64,000 nucleotides of DNA from Anarhynchus alexandrinus (lineage: Eukaryota > Chordata > Aves > Charadriiformes > Charadriidae). A program made the translations under genes and the position numbers. The stretch spans positions 422,657 to 486,656 of the forward strand of contig VUYV01000293.1 of the NCBI GenBank assembly GCA_008711295.1, in the 5' to 3' direction. Positions 10,725-24,282 of this stretch are shown here, piece by piece; positions within the stretch are counted from its first letter, which is position 1, and the number at the start of each line of letters is the position of its first letter. The notes beneath the pieces are model-generated. The model saw only the letters and a program-made list of their open reading frames with translations, searched no databases and had not been told where the DNA came from.

Positions 10725-13700
10725 GTTTTATACTTGCACGTACCGCAGGGAAACAGGAGATTAAGGTATTAATACATGAAAACAGTTAATTTCTCTTGTA
10801 AACGGTTTCATCAGGGACCACACAGTCAAATTCTCCAAGAGTCTACTTATTTAATATTTGCTCATTAATCTTGTTCCCATCCATAAATTCACAGAATGGA
10901 CACTTTAAAATCGTACTCTAACACAGTGAAATTCTGTTATTCTCCAACATGCAGTAGCCAGAACACTTACTTCAGTCCTCATTTACCGCTACACATTTTG
11001 ACTGCGTGACACTGACAGTAAAAATAATAACTGATACCCATACCAACTTTTTAAAGCATTATCCAAAATATCATACTGATGTTTTACAAAGTGATGGGAG
11101 CAGACGTATCGCTGCCCCTAGCTGAACAGAATGGCAATACCCACAGACTGTTCTCACCTTTAAAAGCACCTGAAGCACTATGGTGTCTAAGTCCACTGAA
11201 ATCTAATGTACTCTACAGGTCTTCTTCACCCCCCCCATTCTGTATGTGTCAGCTGTGGAGCAATTATTATTTTTTTTCTTTATGCTTTCTCTTCCTGCTC
11301 CCTTTCCCCAGATTTGAAGATTAAAAGGAAAAGCTTATGAGCTTCTGTCTTCTGCAGGAATATTACCTACTGGCTTCAAGAGGCAGCTTTACATTGCCTA
11401 ATTCCAATTCATTTTTATTGCCCTCTTTATGGACCTAACATGATTATTTTTTTTCCTCTTTTGATCTGAGTTTGGTTAAGATTTCGTTCAGAGATTCTGT
11501 CCATGCTCTATTTGGGAAGGAACGCTACTCTAAAAGTATCCTGTAGTTAAATATAGTCAGATACATATTTACAAGACCTTTCTGAATAAAGTGGTCCCTA
11601 ACTTCATTATAGCCCTACCACACAAAACACTTTTTCACTTCAAACTGCATAATTGACGCTATTTATTTTGTACCAAGGGGTGATTGGTAAGGTTTCTTAT
11701 ACCCACAGATACTCATTAAGCCTTTTGCAGCAGTGTCTCTCCTGGGGTAAATTAAGCTTTGGGTTTGGAAATATTTTAGTGAGATGGATAGTATAAATTG
11801 TATAGAAATTCACAGACAACCTTAATCACTTTCCAATTCCGTGGTACAGCAAGTTTTCCTTGATGATTTCCTGAAGCGAGGAATGGGGGTAGAAGGGAAT
11901 TGTGGTGGAATTGTTTGCTGAACTTCATTTGTTTCCTTTTTGTGACTTTTGAATTAATCTACTTATTCACATACTTTGTCATGCACACAGTTTTACTGTG
12001 AAAGTTCTGTATTACCATATTCACAGCATAGGAAGATTCTGAGAGTTTAATCCCCAATTATGCTGATTTAAGACAATCAAACTAAGACACATGTAAGCAT
12101 CTAAAAGGTAGGGAGCATGTACAAATATGGGATGGAGGAAAAATAAAAGTTCATGGGAGAAAAATGAAAGCACCATAAGCTTTTTCCTAGGTTAAGGTCC
12201 AAACAGTCATAATATAGAACACCTCCTAAGAATTATGGTATTATATGGTTATTTCTTTCATTTTGCAATCTTACTAGTGTCGCTGTGCTCAAGTTATATT
12301 TCTCAAACTCAGATTTAAACACCAGCTGTGTGTTTGCAGGAAAGAAGTACAAACGGCTTGAGGCAGAAAATATATATTAATAGTAGGTTTTACATTCATC
12401 TTTCTCTAGGTGTAAGTCCTTCTCATTTTTCATCATAATCATAATTTTCCTCTACTGGTTGGATACTTTTTAAAGCTACCTGCTCTTTTTCTTGGTCCTT
12501 GCTTCCTGCCGTATTTGTTTTCCAAGACATATCTGGTATCCAGTAAAGCTGCCTAGAAGCCTTTGCTTCCAGAGACATGCTACCTCAAAAGAAATACAGG
12601 TTTTACTTTTTTTGTGTGTTTTCATAAAAATGCTCTGACAGTATTATTTTAGAATTGTCTGTGCAGAGGGGAGAATTAACTGATTTAGTATGGGGTGGGT
12701 CAGAATTGCAGCAGGGTTTCACTTCGGAATTAAACCTGATCCATGTACATGTACCATCACAAGGTGTTCAGGCATCCTTGACTTTACGGGATGTGCTCGT
12801 GTAGCTCCTGCTGAAAACTGAGGAGCTTAGCTTCTCCTGCCCTCATCCAAACTGTTCACTACCGTACAGATCGGTGACACCTCTGTATCATAGAGAAATG
12901 TAGTTAAGTGTAATGGAGTGGAAATTCACTCCAGCAGGTTTAAGCCCAAGTGTCAGACTGTCTGCAGATGTGTTTCAGGATTCAGCTCCGTTAAGTGTTT
13001 ATCTAGTGACAATGTTGCTAAGGATACAGCCACCCTCTCTGCTTATTGCCTCAGCCACCGAATACGTGTCTCTTCCTTTCATAAGATTTCTGCGGGAGCT
13101 TTTGACTGCTCAACAAAACCTAAAAGTTGGTGGTCATAATTAAGTTACAGTAATTCTGTGTGTTATTTCGGTGAAAGTTAGCCCTCCTTAGGTCAGGAAG
13201 TGAGGTACCACTGATTTTTAGAATCTGATTTAATAGGACTGCTACTTTCTTCTTTTTTGGTTGTCATTACACACATTAAATCAATATTTCATCTTGGTTA
13301 GTGTTCCTCCTCAGGATATCTTGTGTGATTGTCAGAACTACAGTAATCACTGTCACCTAACCCAGTTAGCAATGCGTTAAGGTTAGAGTTGTAAACACTC
13401 ACCAAAAATTGGTTTGCATCCCCAATTTAATCTCATAAAAAATTTCATTTCATACTAAATTGAGTGATACACTGAGAAAAAACACCATTTCATTTCTCTT
13501 GTACAAGCTGATGTAGGATGCGACTTTCCATTCCAGTCTATTTAGAATGAGATAATAATCCATCCCATACACACAGTTCAAAATGATCTGCAGTTTGGAC
13601 CGTAAATTTATAAATGACAGTTCTGTGAATTAGACTTGAAAGGAAATGCTGAGCAGAGGGTTTTAGAACTTATATGTAAAATTCAGGACAATTTGTACAG

Positions 13701-14508
13701 GAAAGAGCTTGGCTGCTTATGTTATAACTGCATAAATCCCAGAGATGTCTGGGACCAAAATGAATGAAAATACTCATGTCATCTTCTCACTTTCCGACCT
13801 TTTTTTTTTTGGTCCCAAATGATTTATTGCTGCCCCACATCGAGCACAGTATTCATCTATTTCTAGTAATCAGAACTTTCTTAGACAAGACTATTTTGGG
13901 AAGCTGGCATAAAGCCGCTGCTGGGAAAACACCTTTACAAAACTCAGAGCTAACGTTGAAATGGATAAGCCTGAATTTTTCTGTCTGGAAGATGACTTCC
14001 AAATATTTTCTTATTCCACAGTTAAATTACTGATGCAATATTTTGACTACATCCTTGATCATATGAAAACTCCAATTTGTTGCCCGCATCCAGGCTGCTT
14101 CTAGCTTGCAGCTGCATTTATTCCCTGTTCCAGGTATTTTCCCAGTCAGAACTAGTTCCTCACCAGAGTGAGTCACCCAATCTTAGTCTGCACAATCAGT
14201 TCCTTCTTTTCCAGCCCCAGTTTCCCTGTCCACAGATTTCCAGGAGCTCTGCCTTTTGCTCTCCTCCTCAAAAATTGCAGCTCTTCTCCTCTACCCTCTC
14301 TATTTCTGCCATTTCTGGTTTTAGTTCACTCCACCACCCTGCTGGATCCCACGACTTCTTTAATCTCTTCTCCCTAGAGGGTTTTATATTTTACCACCGA
14401 GTGGCTTCTCACAAAATGAGTGAGGAATTGAGACTATAAAATAGGCAATACCACGCACATTGTGATTTCTTTAGCTCATGTTTAGTCCAGCAACATTAGT
14501 CAAAAACA
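10725..14508. other. unique non-coding sequence
   Basis: No gene or transposon was recognised. There is a run of eight C at about 11230 and an 11-base T run near 13800. Overlapping 70-120 codon frames at 12.9-13.1 and 14.1-14.4 kb show no motifs. Confidence 0.5.
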
Positions 14509-14733
14509 GTTTGAACATTAGGAAGAAGTTTTTCACTCTGAGGGTGGTGAGGCACTGGAACAGGTTGCCCAGAGAGGTTGTTGAGGCCCCATCCCTGGAG
14601 GTGTTCAAGGCCAGGCTGGACGTGGTCTTGGGCAGCCTGGTCTAGTGGGAGGTGTCCTTGCCCATGGCAGGGGGGTTGGAACTCGATGATCTTCAAGGTC
14701 CTTTCCAACCTAAGCCATTCTATGATTCTATGA
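14509..14733 (+). mobile_element. CR1 LINE 3' end, strongly 5'-truncated (225 bp)
   Basis: This is the forward copy of the CR1 3' terminus. It starts in the block that encodes the end of ORF2 (TTGAACATTAGGAAGAAG, then the frame for [19 protein letters not shown]). It passes the stop and 3'UTR (GGTTGGAACTCGATGATCTT) and ends in the bird CR1 tail ATTCTATGATTCTATGA. The copy is well preserved and of the same subfamily as the 49.2-kb copy. Confidence 0.95.
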
Positions 14734-14885
14734 AAAAACGGAAATATTTTTTTCTTATATTGGGACTGGAGAATGCATACTACAGCTGGACACTTTGGTG
14801 ACTTTCATCAGAGTTATGTCAGAAATCTAGTGCAAGTGGCTTTTCCAGCCCTCCAATCTGTGCAGTTCTTTGCAATTTTAGGAGA

Positions 14886-14906
14886 AAAACAAAACAAAAC
14901 AAAACA
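14886..14906. repeat. (AAAAC)n microsatellite
   Basis: About four copies of AAAAC in a wider A-rich stretch, followed by a C run. Confidence 0.8.
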
Positions 14907-17410
14907 ATCAAAAAACCACAACAAATACACACAACCCCCCCCCAAATTTAACATGAAGTCCAAGAAGTATTTCCAAGTATAATATATTCTCTCTGCTCAA
15001 AGGTCTTGAGGAGTTTGACTTCACACATGCAACACCTAAAACTGTATCTACTCTTTTTGTCTGCAGTGCTACTAGATAGAAAGTTATATGCATTCTTCTG
15101 TCTATTAAAAAAAAAACTTCACATTGGATTTATTTTGCCATAGCTCTATAAATTTAAGACTGAAGGCTTACTTTAGCTAAAATTTCAGTTTACACTTTTG
15201 TAAAACTCAAAGAAGATGGAACTGGTTCTTATAAACACACACTGTGGTTTGTAAAAAATACCTTCATTTTGCAAATTTAGGAAATAAATTAAGAAAAAGT
15301 ATTTCTTAGGAGCTGTGGCTGATTTGTTTTTGGGAAGCATGTCCTCATCTGTCTGTTCCTGAAGCTGAACTGAAGCAACGGTCAACTTACAGTTATGTTA
15401 AAATGCTGTTTAAAGATATAAACCTTTCAATAGGATTATGCAGCTTGCTCCCTTTGCCAGCATTTAGACTTTGATTTACAAACATAATACCCTTCACTCA
15501 AAGGAAGCAGGCATAAAAGATCTTCTGTATATACTTAATCTGCTTACTGTTATCAGACGTGTGAGTGTATCAGAAGTAAACACATCTATTTTAAATATTC
15601 CCTGAAGAAAGATCCTCTGGTGCCATTTCATGAAAAAGACTCTTCCCCTTTTTTCTCTGATCTTTTCTTTGTGTCATATCACTGCTGAGAGTGAGCACTA
15701 TGAATTTCACAACAACAATCTAAGCACAATCCTTTAACTAGAGGAGAATCTATAGCATCAGCCAAAATTCTGTTTCAAAAAGAAAACAGATTTAAACAAA
15801 CGAGAGTATCATTTCAGAATTGTAAATTATTCTGTTAGCTGTTTGCTGATATCTTTCTTTTAAAAGAAGGAATTCTAAAGGGTTCTTATCATGGCCAACG
15901 TGTTCAAAAGCATAAAATCCCCAGTTACTATCTAAAAATACTCTGGTCTACTACAGCAGCCTCTATGAAGGCTATGGGCTACACTGTTGTTTGTTTCTTA
16001 ATGAAAAATATCTTTTGTTAGGGTGAGATCATAGGAGATTTGCAGTGCATTATTCATTCAACTTTTTAAGAGTACTAGAAGGAGGCCACACATAGTAATT
16101 AAATTTTCACTGGATATTCTTAAGCCATTTAAGTAGCCTATCTTAACATCTGCGTGAGCACACCCTAGCTTATCTCTTGATTGCTTCATATTTTTAGATG
16201 CTTTCTCTTCCTTGCTCAAAAATGCATAAGGGCCATGTCCAAGACTCAGAAAAATGAAACTCTTGTGCTACCTAATGCCATGGAGTTGTGGCAATTGGAT
16301 TTTATACATGGAGGGGGAAAAAAGAAAAACTAGGCAGTATTTAAAATTCTCCAGATGTTCAGTTTCACACAAGCTCCAACCAGCATTTTCTTTTAGCATT
16401 AACTTATCACTAAAGCTCCTATCATAGAGAAATTTGGGTCAAGAAGGTTTGAGGACATGTTGGAAGATTGGTTCTTTCTAGTGCCAGCTCACAAATTCAA
16501 AAAAGCATGGCTCACCGTTTAAAATATTTCAAACCTTAAGAAGAACTCGTATTGACAAACCCCAAATTTGGACGGTTTCTTTCCAGATCCATTGTTTGTT
16601 GAATCAGAAAATACCTTGCCTTTTTTTCAAATAATTTAAATCTCTTAAAAGGGAGACCAGCAGTTCAGCTTGATCTATATTTCATCTAAGAGGCTTGCTC
16701 CTTCCCAGTCGTCACGTTCTCCTGCTTTAGTAACCCCTGTGTTGATCCAGTTTTGATGAACAATGTTTCAACCCCAAATTCATCTTCTTTGTCTCCACTG
16801 ACATATTCGCTTCTACATTTCCCTCTCAAGAAATGCTCATTCTTTTCTTTCAATAGAGAAATCTGCCAATTACAAAAACACCTTTTATTTTATAACAAAC
16901 TGCTGCTTCAATTGTGCTGTCAGACAGCTACCTGGGGGAAAGGGAAGGATGGCCTCAATGGGAATAAGAAGGAACTGAATCAGGAACTCAGACTGTGTAT
17001 TATTATATAAAACAAACAGGCGCACTGTGAATTATGTAGTTTTACACAATTCAATTGGGATTCTAACGACAACATAAACCGCTTGAGCTTTGGTTGTATG
17101 GCTTATGATGTCAGCAGAACACCTCGGCGGAACTCTAGTCTCATAATTCACAATTGCCCACTACACAAAATGTGTCTAGACAGGAGAGTCAGAAAACAAG
17201 ACGGTATTTCTTTTTGTTATTTATTAGGAGTATGAATTCCACTACAGTACAACATTGAGCCTCTTCGTTCAGTATGTAATCCTCAGACGAAGAAAAACTT
17301 ACGGATTTTTTTACTCAGCTATAGACTGATTTTGCTTTGAAGATGCACAGTTACATCAATGATATCTATAGATTTTTGAAATAGCAAAATAAATTTGGCA
17401 TTGAAGCTTT

Positions 17411-17452
17411 TAAAAAAAACAAACAAACAAAAAAAAGACAAAAAAAACCAAA
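17411..17452. repeat. A-rich low-complexity tract
   Basis: The tract is almost all A and C, with AAAC units and A runs. It is not preceded by any recognisable retrocopy, so I do not call it a poly(A) tail. Confidence 0.75.
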
Positions 17453-20400
17453 CCACCTCCTGAGCAGAGAAGTCTAAATACTTAGCAAGACATGGTGACT
17501 TGAAGGGAATACGTTTGAATCCTAAGCTTATTTACTCAACTTCCCCAGTGTGGCACATGTCAAAGAGGAAACTCGTCTCAAAGGATGGTTGATGCTTTTT
17601 GTCATCTAGGGAGGTTATTCTGCCTGAGTGAATGGGTAGATGAATTTGCTATAGCAAATGCAGAATAGATTTGACACAAGGCTCACCATAGTTAGTGGAC
17701 TCCTAGTGACTTCAAGATGTTTTTTTAATTTATTCTCAAATACAGAAAAATAGAGGCTGGCACACGCCTCAGTGATTTCTTTCACAGACAGTGTGGTGAA
17801 TATGAGAGGAACTATAAGGATTCACCTTTTTAATATTTTTTGTTCTATTGTCATCTTATTACTTAAATTCTCCTTCCCCATTTCTGGAGCTTAATTTTTT
17901 TTTTTTTTTTTTTTGTTTGTGAAACTCACTAAACACATCTGTTTTATGAAAATCCAGACTCTCCTTCCTTGATAGAACTCCATGCACTAAATATCTGTTT
18001 ATCAGTTTGGTGAAGTATAAGGGGGTTTTGTCTATTGTAAAAAGTCGCCGAATCCACAGGAAGCTCAAAGCACGTAGGATATGTGCAGTTCTGCACTGTC
18101 CTTCTTACAAAGCAGGATCTATTACTTATTGCTCTTTGCCTAACTGGGCACTATTAAATATCACATCAGGTCATTTGTTAGACTCTGCTTTCAGACCTGG
18201 TTAATGGGGATTTGGTCTCTCTTCATTATTCATCTCTAATCAGCTTTTTCCCATCCCACAGATATCTGTTGCTAAATCTCCAGACAGGAACTACCAGCTG
18301 GCAAATGGTGGACAGCCTCTGAATTTAAGCAGATTTACCGGGGCCTTCAGTGAATGTTTATAGGGCTTAAGCTAATTGGAAATAAGATTTACAATGCTGC
18401 TTTTAACCAATGCCATTCTATACTTAGAAAAGGGAATTACTGGTATTTCTTAAAACAATAATCTAATTTACTCATGAGTACAACTTCCTTGAGTACAGAC
18501 AGAGCCAGTGCTGATTTAAGGCAACCCTCCAGATTTAGTTTTTACTTTAAACTGTGTAATGAATTGAAAGGTCGTTATCCTTAGGTACACCAGCTACAGC
18601 ATAAACATCAAAGTCACACTTGACAGTTGAGCTGCAATTAGAATCAAATGCTAGTTCTTGTAAAAGAAAGTCTATAGTCCTCGCACGAGAAGTACTGATT
18701 CTTAAAGTTGTTAATTTCTAAGGAAACTCAGCTTTAAATGTCTCAAAAATAAGGCTTACTTAAGTTAGCAGTAACCACTTGGCCATAATGAAAACCACTG
18801 TCTGTGTTGATTTGTTAAGGACAGAAAAACAAAGAAAAATATTCCTAGGAAATTAATTCCCAAGTCTCCAATCATTTATTTTCTACCCCATCTTAGAGAC
18901 ATTTCCGCAAACCTCCGCATCACTCAGTAGGCTGGAGAGAACAATTCTTTATGTAAGTGTGAAGCCCTTCTTTCCTGGGAACCGAAATGGAATTTCATCC
19001 TGCTTATTATTTCAGTTCCTTAATAATTTAAAACAGACCTCCATTTCTTCGTGTTCAGGCCTAAACAGGTGCTTGATGTCACTGTCGTATTCCAGCTGGT
19101 TTGTTGAGGTTTCGTTTGTTTTTTAAAGGGAGATCTTTGAATATTTCTTATGTATTCCTTATTCTTCCCATATATCCCTCACCGGGCTGTATGTGGCTTA
19201 CTGTGCTGAACCATTTCTTTCTAATATTGTTGAGCTGTTGTTCAGTGGAAAGTAAATAAATAAGGCTGGCTCTAGTCACTGCGTAAAACATTTGTATGAA
19301 AGTCACTTAGGAGCACTGCTGAAGACGGTTTCTTTATGTTAAAGGTGACAGGGTGGGGTTTTTTAAGGTTCTGCTCAAATCACTAACTTTTATTTTGATG
19401 ATGATAATTTGACCAATGTAATTTCTGATTGAATACTCACGGCTGCTAATACTTACACCCAGGCATGAATTTACTGCAGAAAATAATTTAAAAAAAAAAT
19501 AAAATGTCACCTGCAAGCTGCTGCCACCAAACAGCCTTGCAGTCATGTCAGGGCTGATATGAATCAGCCCGTGTCAGTCATGATGCTATTATTGCTTAAG
19601 ATCCTTGGTCATTGTAACTTCTGATCAGGAATGGAGTTGTGGTTCAAGCAGGAGAGAGAAGGAAACTTTCCTTATCCACTGGCTTCACATGTACGTCAGA
19701 AAACATTCAGAAGATGAGACTATTGTTCCATCTCTTATTTTCACGTATCCTATCCCTTCCTGCCATCATTTTAGTAATTTCCAGTCCATCTTATTAGGAC
19801 TCAGTTTAACCGGGTGCTACATCCCTTACACTGTTCTCACGAGCCTGCGACCCAGGAAGCAGCCAAAAGCAATGCCCTAGGCAGCCTGATGTCCATACAC
19901 ATCCAACAGGTCTCAGCGTAGCTAATGAGACTCCGTACGGGGCTTGTTTCCTCCAGCGGTGAGGTTCTGCGTAAAGAATAAGCAACAGACTGCTGTGTTT
20001 CCTGGAAGTTTTTCCCTTACCTTTTATATGTATTTGCGTCTTCTTTGGCCTGGAAAGAAGTGGTTCAGACTTTGAAATCAACGTCAGCTTCAGACCAGTT
20101 CAAATAACATTTCCCCTCAGAACAACAGGTAATACTATTTAAAGGACCATCAAGCAGCTTTTAATCTGCCTTAGGAAAACATCACCCAACAAAGGAAAAT
20201 GAAGGCTATGGCTGAAGTGACAGCGTTATTTCCAGCTTGAACTTAAGAGCCTTTGTCATGCATCACTTTAAAAACATAAAGTGCTGAATTAATTTTTAAA
20301 GGACAACAGTTACAGTTACTTGCGGCTGATTATGAGGAAATCAATGACCACAGTGAATGTTATAGCAATGAGTAAGAATTTTTTCCTTATACCTCGTTTT

Positions 20401-20575
20401 TATTAGACAGTAGACAGACCTTTTCAAAACAGGAGCAGATGTATTTAGGTGCCCTGATTTCAAAACCATGGAGCACCTGCAGATTTTCCCCAATATACAT
20501 TCTTATTCCACTTTTGCTGGCGTGAGGAACACATGGAAATGATGCTTACTGGTAACTAAGTATTAACCCTCACTG

Positions 20576-20813
20576 TCATAGAATCATAGAATGGTTTAGG
20601 TTCGAAGGGACCTTGAAGATCATCGAGTTCCAACCCCCTGCCATAGGCAGGGACACCTCCCACCAGACCAGGTTGCTCAAAGTCCCATCCAGCCTGGCCT
20701 TGAACACCTCCAGGGATGGGGCATCAACAACTTCCCTGGCCAATTTGTTCAAGTGCCTCACCACCCTTAGAGTGAATTTTTTTTTTCCTAATATCTATTT
20801 TTCCTAATATCTA
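20576..20813 (-). mobile_element. CR1 LINE 3' end, strongly 5'-truncated
   Basis: On the plus strand it opens with the reverse tail TCATAGAATCATAGAATGG, then the complement of the CR1 3'UTR and the end of ORF2. It breaks off in a T run followed by two copies of a TTTTCCTAATATCTA motif at about 20785-20813. The motif is the CR1 sequence itself, locally duplicated at the truncation point. Confidence 0.95.
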
Positions 20814-23800
20814 CTATGGCCTGTTCTATTCCTTCATTTCCTTTTCCTGTTTTTACTGGTGAAAGTGAGAATGGGTTGCCCCCATACTAATGAATTGTAG
20901 CTGGTGGACAAGAGCAGAAATTAAAAAATGTGTGTCAGCTTGGCTGAAGAGGAAATATGGGACTACAGGGTTACTCCCACTCCTTGCTCTTTATCACTTT
21001 TGTTTGTATTCTATGCATAAATACAGGGTGGTGACAAAAAGAAAAACAATTATAATTTTGATCATTATTTTGGATTTCTATAAGAGCAGTTTAGGTCCTC
21101 ACAGGGCTTTAAAAATACTATGGTTGCATATACAGTCGTAAACTAGCTTAAATATGACTGTAGACTTTAATCTCTAAAAGTAGCAAACAGTGATAATTAG
21201 GAGACTAAAAAAAAAACCACAAAAAACAAAAACAAAACAGTGATCTACAACCGGTTCTTTTGTTCTGTGGTTCAAAACATGGCTACCTGGTTTAAACAAA
21301 ACACAGAGATGATAATTTGTAGGCTACACTGACATACTCCTTAATGTTCAGCCAGACAATTATTACCAGATAAAAGCACTTACTATGGTATGTCCCCAAA
21401 AGTAACTGAAGACACTCTTCAGCCTCTTAGATTTTCCTTCCTACAAAAGGAATGATGTGCATAATTGACTTATCTTGGCCCAAACCTTATTTTTTTTCTT
21501 TGGTTATATATAGAATCTGAAAGAATGTAAAATGAATTATTGATATGCCATTTAACGGAGTAAAATCTAAAGTGTGGCATCAGAAATATTTTAAGAGAAA
21601 ATGCATACGGGAAGGGGAAGATCAAGAAAATAGAGCAGATTCCTAATTTCACAACTTCCTTCATTGAGCCCACAGTGAACATTTTTCTCTATGACCTTGA
21701 AAGACTTAAACCAAACAAGAGTCCTGCTAACATGGAATAGTCTTTATTTTGAAAGCCTAAGGCCATCAGCTGTAAGGGCAGGAGATGATACCATGTGCCT
21801 GACCAGGTGATAATTATGATATTGCGACTGCAATTTGACACATTTAAGATTACAGCATGGGATCACATTTTCAAAAATCAAAGAAGGTCCCTTGACACAA
21901 TGTACAAAACAAAGAAAATAACTGTTATTTCATTTATAAGAATAAAGAATTATTTTCTTTGATTCTCTGAATAGGAGAGGAAATAAACATGCTTCTGTCT
22001 TCTCAGATGATACTTCATTGTCATTTTGTACGACATATACTAGTATGCGATTCTGCCAGTTGAAAGACAGCTTGCTAGCACACCCTCCTGACTAAATACA
22101 AAAGAGGTTTCCCTCAAACAAGAGGGGGTTTATTACATGAGCAACACAAAGAAGAGAAACAAGATAAAATAGCAAAATTGAAAATTCAATATAAAATAAT
22201 GCTTCTGCTGTTACAATCAAGGCATACAACAGATGTGTCATTGTGACCAGATAAAAAATAATATTGTTTTGCTACAGACATAAACCACCTTTTCCATTAG
22301 AAATAATGTCTTGTTATGACTGGCTTTGGTAGCATAGCGCATTTGGCACAAGTGAGAACACCCGTGGTGTGCTACCAAGTTTAGAATTCTTTCTCATGAT
22401 GAATAACGTTCAGAAAAAAAATTTGAGCATAATGATATAACAAGCAGGCACTTAAGCAGATGTTTTATCTGAACAAAGTAGTTCAGAAAGCTAAAAGAAT
22501 GCAGGTTTGCTTCTGCTCCTCAGTTCTTCTTTAGTATTTCATTTCTTTTGGGAAATAGCTTTGAGGAATCATTGTAAGTTTATCCATAAAATAAGAAGTG
22601 GTTAAAAAGTCTCGTTACTCTCAGATAGAAAGTGAGTCTCTAGACTTTTGACACGCTCAGCTCCTGTTGCAGCTGATGGGCCACCAGACACAGATCTGTC
22701 CAAATTTGGAGAGATGTACAGCGAGGAGACCTCCTCTTGGCAAGGCGAGTTCCTCGTTGCTGGAGGAAGCAATGTGGGTCACGCTCGTAACAGCCATTTC
22801 GCCTTAACTCAGCCAAATGTCATTGTAGTAGGAAAAGCACGGGAAAGCATGAGCTGTTAGCTGGCAGCGTGCTACCCCATTACACCACTTTCCATTCAAA
22901 CGAAGTCAGGGCCGTACTGAGCTGCCCCAATTAGAGCAGTGCCAGATGATCTGGAATCAAGAAACAACAAGCAGACCTTTGCACTTTCCATGCTGTACTT
23001 CACAGAGTTTGTCAAGGGCCTCGCGTGGGTTGTAGATGTGCCTATCACAGTCAAGCTCTGATTCAGATAGTTACGGTCTGCCTGCCAATTATCCTGTAAA
23101 ATTGAAATCGAACTGCTATTCCTTACCCTCAGTAAGCATTTCCTCGCTGATCATACTACACACTGAAAGACTGCATTTTCCTGTATTTTACTAATTATTG
23201 AACTGACTTCTTCATGGATGCTAAATAAATTTTCAGATCTTTTGTGACGAAAGTGTGAAAACTTTTGAATATTGGAGCAGCTGAGTCAGTAGCATAGCTA
23301 GATGCTTGCTCAGCCACAATGACCCTGATAACTCTGACTCAGAACCCCAAGTTTTCGGTTCTGCTCTATGGCTTCATTGGTAAGTGGACTTAATCAAGTT
23401 GTCAACCCGCAATATGTCATTGGGGTGGGTGGTGGTTGTAATTGGCTATATTCAGTAACTAACAGTATAGATGAGTAGCCAACTGCTTTCCTTCTTGCTG
23501 GCATATTTACTGTGAGTGAGGAACGGATGAAGCAACCTCCTGCGATTCAGATGCTCCAGTGTGATCCTGGCATTAGGACCACCCATCGAGTCACAAACAA
23601 TCCTCTGGTACATTTCTGCTTACAATAAAAGAAAGAATTTGCAGATATTAAGTGCTGGACCACAGCTGTAAATAAAGGACTCTTCTTAATTACTCTGTCA
23701 ATGCCCCACCAAACAAGGTAGTGAGAGCTTAATTAAACCCCTGATTATTTATAAAAACTATACATGTCTATTAATTTCATGACAGCAGGAATAATCTCAG

Positions 23801-24142
23801 AGAATTAGATAGAGTTGTTTAAATGTGACTCTTCAAAATCTATGCGATCGGCTATGACACCTGATTTCACCTGCCTGTTTTACAACTACCAGCTTAAAAA
23901 TACGTGCTTTATGTATAAAAAAAATCAGGCAATATTTCAGAAGTTTGCTAACAGGCTGAGGAACTTGCAATCTTAAAAGCCCAAGCCCTTATTAAACTGG
24001 AACAAATACATCAATTTTTTTTTCCTTTCCCTCACCCCTCCCCTTAAATATGTGCTTACAGCTTCTTGAGGTAATTATTGAAAGTCATACCCCGTGAGGG
24101 AAGGAAAAAAGTAGTAACCTTCTGGAACACGAGACTGGAAAC
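20814..24142. other. unique non-coding sequence, possible conserved segments
   Basis: No gene was recognised. The parts 22.65-23.25 kb and 23.68-24.10 kb have a more balanced composition, with CpG and homeodomain-like TTAATTA/TAATTA words, as in vertebrate developmental enhancers. This is inference from word content only. Confidence 0.4.
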
Positions 24143-24282
24143 TAAGGCAGTTCAGATGGTCTTGTAGTTAAAGCATTGGCTAAGAGTCAGATAATGAGGG
24201 GTTAGGATCTGACACAAACTTCCTGTGTGATTTTTCTGAAAGCTGTCTCAAGCCAAACTATGACACTTTGTTTAATAATAGT
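24143..24282 (+). mobile_element. MIR-type (tRNA-derived, CORE) SINE remnant
   Basis: The order of motifs matches old amniote MIR-like SINEs. First comes a degraded tRNA A-box region (TGGTCTTGTAGTTAAAGCATTGG), then a GAGTCAGATAATGAGGGGTT segment with a worn B box (GGTTAGGATCT), then the core ACTTCCTGTGTGA, then a worn CTCAAGCC...ACTTTG part. Many substitutions and no terminal repeats make it ancient. It is assigned from memory of the family and not by alignment. Confidence 0.6.

Larger units (their letters stand above)
14734..20575. other. unique non-coding sequence with A- and T-rich tracts
   Basis: No gene or transposon was recognised. The low-complexity tracts inside are an AAAAC array at 14886-14906, a C run at about 14935-14943, an A-rich tract at 17411-17452 and a T run of about 22 bases near 17893-17914. 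Several segments (for example 18.3-18.8 kb) have the even composition of possible conserved non-coding DNA, but this cannot be shown here. Confidence 0.5.

Noticed and set aside
17411..17452. A-rich tract as a poly(A) tail of a processed pseudogene
   Set aside because: The sequence on either side shows no recognisable retrocopy and no target duplication.
22326..22378. Inverted TTGGTAGCA/TGCTACCAA as a miRNA hairpin
   Set aside because: The arms are only 9 bp with a 35-base unpaired loop, so there is no extended stem.
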